Program-made: the position numbers and the translations under genes
Virus record (IMG/VR): IMGVR_UViG_3300037502_002008
Span: 1-26,324 of that record
DNA: 26,324 nucleotides
Strand: one strand, 5' to 3'
Origin: a virus
Notes under the pieces: model-generated
Database searches by the model: none
What the model was told of the DNA's origin: nothing
The model's input: only the letters and a program-made list of their open reading frames with translations
Shown here: piece by piece, positions 20,798-26,324 of the stretch
Layout of the letters: each line of letters starts with the position of its first letter
How positions within the stretch are numbered: position 1 is the first letter of the stretch

Positions 20798-21841
20798 TCA
20801 GGTCGTGACGTCGAGCACGAGGTAGCCGGAGACCGGCGCGACGAGCTCCACGGTGCTGTTGTCGATGACGCGACCCTCGATGCGACGGTCCTTCGGATCG
20901 TCCCAGTTCTCGACGGTCATGTCCTCGAAGGCGAAGATCTGGGTGGTCGAGAAGCTCGTCGAGCCCTCGATGCCCACCAGACCGCCCGGACGGCTCACGA
21001 ACACCGCCGAGTTCCCGAAGACGAAGCTGCGGGTGGTGCTGGCTGCGCCCTTCTTGGTCGTGACCTTGACCGAGTCGTCGACCACGACCTGCACGCCGAA
21101 CAGGTTCGGCGGGAGGCCGTACTTGGCGAACGTATCCGAGCCCTGCAGGAAGGGCAGAGCGGCGGGGTAGTTCTTGACGTAGTCACGAACTTCCGAGGTC
21201 TGTCCGAGCAGGTTGGCGATCACGGGCGAGATGACGAGCATGACGTCGTATTCCGCACGCACCGCGCCGCCGGTGGCGAGCGAGATGGCGCGCAGAGCGC
21301 CCTGGATGCCCTTCTGGATGACGTTCGAGGTCGACGTCGTCCACGGAGCGCCACCGGGCGACAGGGTGCCCGTCGCCGCGTAGTTGCCGACAGCGTTGAA
21401 CGCCGTCTGCGCCGCCGAGCCCGTCAGCGCCGTCGCAGCGCGCATGCAGCGCGCCGTCATGGCGAGCTGCGCCTTGCTGCGAGCGTGCTGGGCAACGACG
21501 TCCCACGCCGCCTGCTTCACGGTCTCGTTCGGGATGTAGAACGGGTAGGCGTAGCGCTGGCAAGTGAACGCCACGAAGTCCTGCTCGTTCATCTTGCCGA
21601 CCGGGCGGTCATTGCCCAGGGGCCAGACGAACTCGTTGATGTCCGTCACGCGGACGTTGTCGTCCGAGTTGAGGCGCAGGTAGTACCCGGTCATCTGGTT
21701 GGCCGGGACGATCTGCGCGTACTTGGTGATGGGGAAGGTGTTCACCGCACGGGTGAACTCCACCTGAAGAGCGCCCGTTGCGAGGGCGTTGGTGGACGGC
21801 ACGTAGGTGTTCAGGCCGCCACCGACAGTCACGTAGCTCAT
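20798..21841 (-). CDS. Major capsid protein (HK97-fold type)
   Basis: It encodes 347 residues, starting MSYVTVGGGLNTYVPSTNAL. It has the plan of HK97-fold capsid proteins: an extended N-terminal arm, an E-loop-like region (YLRLNSDDNVRVTDINEF), a spine helix (NETVKQAAWDVVAQHARSK), and a P/A-domain segment (VMLVISPVIANLLGQTSEVR, LPPNLFGVQVVVDDSV). It has a near-perfect AAAGGAGGT ribosome site, fitting high expression, and follows the protease/scaffold and decoration genes. The VGGGLNTYVP segment near the N terminus recurs in the protease/scaffold junction and may be a processing or docking site. Confidence 0.88.
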   Translation of the reverse strand: MSYVTVGGGLNTYVPSTNALATGALQVEFTRAVNTFPITKYAQIVPANQMTGYYLRLNSDDNVRVTDINEFVWPLGNDRPVGKMNEQDFVAFTCQRYAYPFYIPNETVKQAAWDVVAQHARSKAQLAMTARCMRAATALTGSAAQTAFNAVGNYAATGTLSPGGAPWTTSTSNVIQKGIQGALRAISLATGGAVRAEYDVMLVISPVIANLLGQTSEVRDYVKNYPAALPFLQGSDTFAKYGLPPNLFGVQVVVDDSVKVTTKKGAASTTRSFVFGNSAVFVSRPGGLVGIEGSTSFSTTQIFAFEDMTVENWDDPKDRRIEGRVIDNSTVELVAPVSGYLVLDVTT

Positions 21842-21847
21842 GGTATG

Positions 21848-21856
21848 ACCTCCTTT
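21848..21856 (-). promoter_or_regulatory. Near-perfect Shine-Dalgarno of the capsid gene
   Basis: AAAGGAGGT on the minus strand lies six bases before the ATG at 21841 and could pair with nine bases of the 16S rRNA tail. It is the strongest ribosome site in the window and decides the start of the capsid gene. Confidence 0.85.
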
Positions 21857-21872
21857 GGGTCAGTCGTTTTGA

Positions 21873-22256
21873 TCAGCTCACCTTGGTGGCGGGCAGACGG
21901 TAGGCCCAGAAGATCTGGTTATCTCCACCAGCACCCTCAAGGGCAACGAAGAGGGCGGTGTTGGTCGAGGTGACCGGGGTCACCTTGCCAGCCGTCGTGG
22001 GCATGAGGCCCTGTCCAGCCGTGATCGACGTGCCCGCGGTGAGCTGCACGCAGTTCGAGGGCTGCAGGGAGATGGGGTCGCCCGTTTCGGCATGGTTGGC
22101 CGAATCGAAGCGGCGGGTGGAGCCGTCGGCGACGCCCACGACGAAGTCGCCGGCGGCGGTCGACGCCACGCCCTGGAAGGCGGTGGTGTCCATCTTGACG
22201 ACGCGGTAGGGCAGGATCGTGCCGCCCGCGATGAGATTGGGAGAGAACTGAAGCAT
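21873..22256 (-). CDS. Head decoration protein
   Basis: It encodes 127 residues starting MLQFSPNLIAGGTILPYRVV; AAGGA upstream is the ribosome site. It is almost wholly beta, with AAGDFVVGVADGSTRRF, GDPISLQPSNCVQLTAGTSI and TAGQGLMPTTAGKVTPV. The order 'IxPYRxVK ... GVA ... G..v.V...G...aGaaItaG..L...G' is that of small capsid decoration or stabilisation proteins (gpD-like/DUF2190-like). It lies between the protease/scaffold and capsid genes, where lambda places D. Confidence 0.8.
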   Translation of the reverse strand: MLQFSPNLIAGGTILPYRVVKMDTTAFQGVASTAAGDFVVGVADGSTRRFDSANHAETGDPISLQPSNCVQLTAGTSITAGQGLMPTTAGKVTPVTSTNTALFVALEGAGGDNQIFWAYRLPATKVS

Positions 22257-22274
22257 GGTGTGTATTCCTTGTGG

Positions 22275-22871
22275 TTAGCGGCGGGTGCGGGCGTTGATCG
22301 CCTTGGCAAACTCTTCGGGCTTGCCGGCGAACTGCTTGACGAGGTCACCGACGTCGGCGATGCCCATTCCCTTGGGCATGGCGGCGCGGCTCATGTCGAT
22401 CTTCGTTCCGATGGGGTCGCGGGCGAACAGCTCGCGCCACGACTCGAGCAGCGAGACCGGGTCACGGGAGGCCTGCAGCTGGCCGACCAGCGCGTCGCGC
22501 TGCGTGTCGGGGATGCGGTAGCCCTCCTGCTCCATGATCTCGATCTCGCGGGCGAACTTCTCGCGGGTGAGCTCGGCCTTGAGGGCCGCGTTCTCGCGCT
22601 CGATGCGGGCCATGCGGGCCCGCAGGCCGTAGCTGCTCTTGGACGCGATGACCTCCTCGGCCTCCTCCTCGTCCTCGTGCGTGATGGTCAGCTCGCCCAT
22701 CTCGTCCTTGTCCTCGGATTCCTCGGCCATGACGACCTCGTCGTCGCCGTCCTCGGCCATCTCTTCCTTGTCGCCCTCGTCGGCGAACTTCTTCTTCATC
22801 ATCGCGGACAGGTCGGAGATCGCGCACTTCATGGCCTCGAGCTCCTCGCGGATGTCGTTGTCGGATGCCAT
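22275..22871 (-). CDS. Nested in-frame scaffold protein (internal start)
   Basis: An in-frame ATG at 22871 (MASDNDIREELEAMKCAISD) is preceded by AAGGAGGAG (22886-22878) six bases upstream, stronger than the site of the full-length gene. It would make a separate 198-residue scaffold from the C-terminal part of the protease gene: acidic middle, long coiled coil, basic end. The same design is known for lambda C/Nu3. A free scaffold in excess over the protease is what capsid assembly needs. The internal start is inferred from sequence only. Confidence 0.72.
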   Translation of the reverse strand: MASDNDIREELEAMKCAISDLSAMMKKKFADEGDKEEMAEDGDDEVVMAEESEDKDEMGELTITHEDEEEAEEVIASKSSYGLRARMARIERENAALKAELTREKFAREIEIMEQEGYRIPDTQRDALVGQLQASRDPVSLLESWRELFARDPIGTKIDMSRAAMPKGMGIADVGDLVKQFAGKPEEFAKAINARTRR

Positions 22872-23750
22872 TGCGGCCTCCTCCTTATTCAGCGCCGGGA
22901 CGAAGGTGTTGAGGCCACCACCGACCCCGGCGAGGTCGTGGTTGCTCTTTGAGAACGTGATGCGCTCGCCGCGGCGAGCGAAATGCGTGTCGGGAAGCGG
23001 CCGGCGCGGGGTCTCACGACCCAGCAGCGCCACCTCGGACAGGTGGTCGCTCTCGGACCAGATCTCCGCCGACCGCCTGGGGAAGGCGTTCGTGGCGATA
23101 AGTCTGTCGAAGATGTCCCTGCCGACCTCCATGTCTCCCACAATGTACCCAACGCCATCCCGTTCCTCGTATCGGAGTTGCGGGATTCGACCGACCGCGC
23201 TCTTGGGCTCCTTGCCGTCCTTCTCGTGCATGATCACGATGCGGGGGTAGGAGCCTCGGGCCATGTGCTTCCCGGTGGCGGCGACGATCTTCTGCAGGCG
23301 CTTGTTGTCGAAGCGCTTGAGCTCGGGGTCGGCCTCGCCATCGTCGATGGCGGGGTCGAACGCCATGAACAGCTCAACGCCACGCAGGACGACCTTGTCA
23401 TCATCCTCGACGACCTCGTGCGATGCCTTCTGGTTCACGCTCTTGCCCTCCTTGCGGTCCATTTCGGCCACCTTGCGCTCGGCCCACGCCTTGCCGGCGT
23501 CGCCGCCCCAGAGCAGCCACGCGATATACCCGGCGTCAGCATCCCCGCCCTTCTGGTTGCCCTCATGGCGGGCGAAGAAGGACGCCATGCGGCGCACGGT
23601 GTCAGGGGACAGGGTGGCCCGGTTCTTGAGGTCGCGGGCGCGCGCCACGCCGACCTCGGTCCCGCCACGGCCGTGCTTGGCCCGCAGCTCGAGGCCGCGG
23701 GCGGCGTTGGACGCCATCTCCTGGGTGGGCTTGAGGTCGACGTCGGTCAT
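22275..23750 (-). CDS. Prohead protease fused to scaffold
   Basis: It encodes 491 residues from ATG 23750 (ATGA overlap). Residues 1-97 are a module I have seen fused to phage head proteins: ARGLELRAKHGRGGTEVGVA, TVRRMASFFARHE, GYIAWLLWGGDAGKAWAERK. Residues about 118-262 look like a Mu-I/XkdF-type protease: YPRIVIMHEKDG, GRIPQLRYEERDGVGYIVGD, then FPRRSAEIWSESDHLSEVAL and LGRETPRRPLPD. A catalytic Ser/His pair is not certain by eye. After VGGGLNTFVP come an acidic stretch (about 317-361), a coiled coil (RMARIERENAALKAELTREK) and a basic end (FAKAINARTRR), the plan of a scaffold whose C terminus binds capsid protein. Confidence 0.8.
   Translation of the reverse strand: MTDVDLKPTQEMASNAARGLELRAKHGRGGTEVGVARARDLKNRATLSPDTVRRMASFFARHEGNQKGGDADAGYIAWLLWGGDAGKAWAERKVAEMDRKEGKSVNQKASHEVVEDDDKVVLRGVELFMAFDPAIDDGEADPELKRFDNKRLQKIVAATGKHMARGSYPRIVIMHEKDGKEPKSAVGRIPQLRYEERDGVGYIVGDMEVGRDIFDRLIATNAFPRRSAEIWSESDHLSEVALLGRETPRRPLPDTHFARRGERITFSKSNHDLAGVGGGLNTFVPALNKEEAAMASDNDIREELEAMKCAISDLSAMMKKKFADEGDKEEMAEDGDDEVVMAEESEDKDEMGELTITHEDEEEAEEVIASKSSYGLRARMARIERENAALKAELTREKFAREIEIMEQEGYRIPDTQRDALVGQLQASRDPVSLLESWRELFARDPIGTKIDMSRAAMPKGMGIADVGDLVKQFAGKPEEFAKAINARTRR
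22878..22886 (-). promoter_or_regulatory. Internal Shine-Dalgarno for the nested scaffold
   Basis: AAGGAGGAG lies within the protease coding region and six bases before the in-frame ATG at 22871. It encodes Lys-Glu-Glu in the full-length protein, so it could be a coding coincidence, but its strength and spacing are those of a real initiation site. Confidence 0.65.
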
Positions 23751-25018
23751 GTGGTGAGGCCCTGCAGGGTGCCGTCAGCAAGCCGGGTCGGCCAATACTT
23801 GATCTGCCGAATGGAGTTGTTCAGCACCACGTTGGCGTCGGTCAGGCTTGTTCCGTCGGTGCTGGTTGCGCCAATGACCAACCAAGTCGGGGCCACCGAG
23901 AACGCCAGCGACGAGCCCGTGGCAACGGTGCCGCCGTTCAGGCATACGCTTGCGCTGCTGCCGTTGTACCCAAACGCGCCCTTCGTCCTCGCGCCGCTTG
24001 TGAGCGTGTTGGCCGTCGTGACGTTGTTCGTGCCGCCGAAGTCAGCCACGCGCAGGTTGCCTGCGGCGGCGGTTTGCAGGAAGTGCAGGTGCTTGGTGGA
24101 TACGTCATCCGTAGACAGCACGGTGCGGTTGGTGCTTCCGCTCGCTCCAGCGCGCACGCCGCCGAACCAGTCTGCATAGAACGTGCCTTGCGTTCCGCCC
24201 TGATACCACGACGAGAAGTTCGTCCCAGTCATCCGACAGAAGTCGGCCGCTCTCGTTTCCGTGGTAGTGCTTGTAAGAATATACGACGAAGCAATGGCTC
24301 CCGTTTCAACCTGCACATGGCTGAATCGCACGCTTGCATCGGCAGATACGCCAGTTCCGACAGCCGTGCCAATTCCGATACGCAGAGCTCCGTTTCCTGC
24401 GGTAGCCCCAACAGTTACCGTAAAGGAAAGTCGTCCAGCCGACGACGGATTTGCAATAGTGTTGCTCGATGCCCCCGACGGAAGCGATGTCATATAGGCA
24501 AACGTCGCAGTCGTTCCGGTTACAGCCTCAAGGTATACAGAAATGATGTATGTCGTGTTCGCAGCTAGCGCGATTGTCTGCTCTAAATAGTCACGCTGGC
24601 TGATTGCCGAAGCCGCAATGCTCCATGCCTTTTGTCCTGGAAATGTCGTTGAACTCACCGAAGACACATTGCATTGGCTAAAGCCGCGCGCCCAACTCGT
24701 AGGAGATGTGGACGTATAGGCCATGCTGCCGTTTAGGCAAATGTTTGTTGCCGTGCCTTCAACGAGCAGGCCTTTGAGCGCAAGTGAGCTCGGGTCGTGG
24801 TCAAAGCGAGCAATGTCGGTTCCTGCCGAAGTCAGGACTCCGCTGACATTGATGAATGTCGCATTAGCGCTTGCACGTGTAAATATCAAGCGCGAATCAA
24901 GCGATCCCGTGGTGAAGTCCAGCGTGAGCGTAGAGCCGTCGCCGGCGCGAGACATTAGCTTGCTCGCGTAGCTCGAGCCGCTGATCCGCGATAGCCTGGG
25001 ACGGTTGGCGCGATTCAT
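23747..25018 (-). CDS. Lectin/LamG-like virion protein
   Basis: It encodes 423 residues from ATG 25018 (MNRANRPRLSRISGSSYASK), overlapping the upstream stop by one base. A longer frame start at 25297 is a His/Arg-rich shadow and is rejected. The segment FTRASANATFINVSGVLTSA, RFDHDPSSLALKGLLVEGTA-TN is a widespread phage motif (fR-RASxATY...RFDHDP...GLLIEExxTN) found in tail fibre and virion proteins. Beta-rich jelly-roll-like parts follow (YLEQTIALAANTTYIISVYL; LRVADFGGTN; SVAPTWLVIGATS), as in concanavalin-like carbohydrate-binding folds. It probably binds glycans. DNA around 24200-24950 is less GC-rich than the neighbours, and its place in the head gene cluster is unusual. Confidence 0.78.
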   Translation of the reverse strand: MNRANRPRLSRISGSSYASKLMSRAGDGSTLTLDFTTGSLDSRLIFTRASANATFINVSGVLTSAGTDIARFDHDPSSLALKGLLVEGTATNICLNGSMAYTSTSPTSWARGFSQCNVSSVSSTTFPGQKAWSIAASAISQRDYLEQTIALAANTTYIISVYLEAVTGTTATFAYMTSLPSGASSNTIANPSSAGRLSFTVTVGATAGNGALRIGIGTAVGTGVSADASVRFSHVQVETGAIASSYILTSTTTETRAADFCRMTGTNFSSWYQGGTQGTFYADWFGGVRAGASGSTNRTVLSTDDVSTKHLHFLQTAAAGNLRVADFGGTNNVTTANTLTSGARTKGAFGYNGSSASVCLNGGTVATGSSLAFSVAPTWLVIGATSTDGTSLTDANVVLNNSIRQIKYWPTRLADGTLQGLTT

Positions 25019-25833
25019 CAGAGGGTGGACCAGAACGTGCCCATGGTCGGGGTGCCGCTCGACTTGAACTGCGCCGTGACGTACTGCGCGCCCGCCAGGT
25101 CGATCAGGGCCGCCGCAGGCTCCACGTTGCTGCCCGCCGGCAGCGCCGGCGAGTACAGGTTGCCGCTCGGGGTGCCCGCGACCTGCGTGATGCCGCTGAA
25201 GGTCCGGTGGTTGGCCGTGCCGTCGATGGTGTAGTTCGGGACGGTGCCGCTCGTGAAGGTCAGGGTGAGATCCGCTAGCACGGTCGGGACGTACCAATAC
25301 GACGCCACGTTCGACCGGGTATAGGTGACGCCCGTCGGGTTGCCGGCGGTGGTCGTGATGGCCGCGCCGCCCAGCGTCGCCGAGAGCTGGAACGTGGTCG
25401 ACCCGTTCGTGGCGATGATGTAGTACGTGGTGGGGTTGACGTACGCAGGCACGGTGATCGTGCCCGACCCGCCGAAGGTGCCGGCGATGGTGAGGGCCTG
25501 CCCGACCGCGAGGGTGGGGTTGGCGTTGCAGGTGAAGTTGCCGGCCGTGTCGGCAATGGTCACCCCGGTCAGGGTGCCGCTCGCGTCCGCGTACTTGCGC
25601 CAGTTGAGGAGCCGCATCCCGATGCTCGTCTGGGCCGTGGTGGCGGAGACCATGAACGGCATGACGTAGAGGAGAGACGGGTTCTGCCCGCTGACGCTCG
25701 CGCTCGTGTAGTCGAAGAGCAGGGTGGCCGTCGGCGGGGTCTGGAGGAACACCGCGGCGGAGTTGGCGTAGGTCGCCGGCACGGAGTCGGCCGTGACCTT
25801 GCGGAAATTGTTCTGTGCGGTGGTGATGTCCAT
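25018..25833 (-). CDS. Beta-rich virion protein with an inserted accessory domain
   Basis: It encodes 271 residues starting MDITTAQNNFRKVTADSVPA at 25833. Residues about 88-173 form a self-contained module (GVTIADTAGNFTC, LTIAGTFGGSGTITVPAY, TTYYIIATNGSTTFQLSATL, GGAAITTTAGNPTGVTY) that I know as an add-on in many phage structural proteins. The flanks (IGMRLLNWRKYADASG; SYWYVPTVLADLTLTFTSG) look like one domain split by it. The likely role is as a head-surface or head-fibre protein, by position beside the lectin-like gene and upstream of the protease. The function is inferred. Confidence 0.7.
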   Translation of the reverse strand: MDITTAQNNFRKVTADSVPATYANSAAVFLQTPPTATLLFDYTSASVSGQNPSLLYVMPFMVSATTAQTSIGMRLLNWRKYADASGTLTGVTIADTAGNFTCNANPTLAVGQALTIAGTFGGSGTITVPAYVNPTTYYIIATNGSTTFQLSATLGGAAITTTAGNPTGVTYTRSNVASYWYVPTVLADLTLTFTSGTVPNYTIDGTANHRTFSGITQVAGTPSGNLYSPALPAGSNVEPAAALIDLAGAQYVTAQFKSSGTPTMGTFWSTL

Positions 25834-25834
25834 G

Positions 25835-26324
25835 TCAGATCTCTCCTCTGCGCTTCATGTCGAGCGCGATTGCGACCGCCTGGTCCTGCGGCTTGCCCTC
25901 GGCGATGAGTGTGCGGATCTTGTCGCTGACGGCCTCGTCGGAGGCGGCCATGAGCTTCAGGCCGGCCTTGACGTCCTCGCGCTCGAGGTCGGAGGGCTTG
26001 GCGGCCTCCATCACTTCGCCCATCTTGGTCCCAAGTCGGATGACGTCGTCATACGAAGGCTTGGTTCCGCGAGCTTCTGCCTGCTTCTTTGTTCCCTCGA
26101 TGCTGCGAAGCACACGGTCGGAAACCATGTAGGAGCGTTCCGTTCCGGTCTTGTCGACGATGGTGACCTTGTGCGGAGTTGGCGCTGCCATCGTGGTCTT
26201 GGCGGCGGTGGCCTTCGCGCCGGGGCGGGAGGCCATGAGCACCGTGGCCTTCAGCACCTTCTCGGGGCCGCCGCCTTGTCCCTTGAACCAGCCCTTCTTG
26301 AGCATGGCGTCGGCCCATTGGCGT
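25835..26324 (-). CDS. C-terminal part of a head-region protein (N terminus outside window)
   Basis: The frame is open to the right edge (…RQWADAMLKKGWFKG), so the ATG at 26305 is probably internal and the true start lies beyond the window. It has a Lys/Ala/Pro-rich linker (MASRPGAKATAAKTTMAAPT), a strand pair (HKVTIVDKTGTERSYMVSD), helices (YDDVIRLGTKMGEVMEAAKP), and ends IAEGKPQDQAVAIALDMKRR. I know the EGKPQxQAVAIAL...R end from other phage head proteins. The parent could be a head morphogenesis or accessory protein; terminase and portal are expected further right. Confidence 0.65.
   Translation of the reverse strand, partial: RQWADAMLKKGWFKGQGGGPEKVLKATVLMASRPGAKATAAKTTMAAPTPHKVTIVDKTGTERSYMVSDRVLRSIEGTKKQAEARGTKPSYDDVIRLGTKMGEVMEAAKPSDLEREDVKAGLKLMAASDEAVSDKIRTLIAEGKPQDQAVAIALDMKRRGEI

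Noticed and set aside
22092-24179. Two long plus-strand frames (286 and 398 residues) opposite the decoration, protease and lectin-like genes
   Set aside because: They are Leu/Val/Ala/Gly-rich shadows of GC-rich coding DNA with no ribosome site, and the minus-strand genes are well supported.

Overview
The window is a stretch of a tailed double-stranded DNA phage or prophage (class Caudoviricetes). Its capsid, connector, tail-tube, frameshifted tail-chaperone and tailspike order suggests a siphovirus-like layout. The DNA is GC-rich, genes are packed with 1-4 bp ATGA/GTGA overlaps, and Shine-Dalgarno sites are clear, so the host is a GC-rich bacterium. A small HExxH protein, proteins ending in RGWDCF and a GLGDVVAKV / CKCKERQAALNR protein resemble small genes I remember from planctomycetes and their phages. 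That is recollection only. No integrase, repressor, terminase, portal, polymerase, tRNA or endolysin is visible, so lifestyle and host stay open.

Layout. (1) 1-2203, minus strand: the start of a small HExxH protein and a metallophosphoesterase whose catalytic GNHE motif is interrupted by a 328-residue LAGLIDADG intein. (2) 2204-2348: a divergent region with a sigma70-like promoter and a leader hairpin. (3) 2349-5865, plus strand: fourteen tiny overlapping early genes, including two HTH or winged-helix-like proteins and a paralogous coiled-coil family, ending in a RusA-type resolvase. (4) 5862-7156, plus: a second promoter and leader with the same architecture, driving a RecT-like protein and a coiled-coil protein. 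(5) 7162-26324, minus: the late operon, transcribed right to left. Its order is: a partial protein at the right edge, two beta-rich virion proteins, a protease with a nested scaffold, decoration protein, major capsid protein, head-tail connector, gp10/gpG-like protein, tail tube, a G/GT frameshifted chaperone pair, a terminator-like protein, a short tape-measure candidate, two large tail proteins, a small beta protein, a 938-residue tailspike, a small protein, a cluster of small membrane or lipoproteins (probable lysis or spanin cassette), a 590-residue protein with about 43 cysteines, and a Cys-containing 152-residue protein.

How it works together. The rightward operons carry recombination functions (RusA, RecT-like) and small accessory proteins. 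Their two promoters share a leader of identical internal spacing, hinting at common regulation. The leftward operon builds the virion. Three translation devices are readable there: a GGGAAAC -1 frameshift signal with a strong downstream stem, an in-frame internal start for the scaffold, and an out-of-frame overlap of a membrane protein and a lipoprotein gene reminiscent of Rz/Rz1.

The points most worth following up are the intein in the GNHE motif, the duplicated leader hairpin, the VGGGLNT(F/Y)VP peptide shared by the protease/scaffold junction and the capsid N terminus, and the extremely Cys-rich virion-cluster protein.
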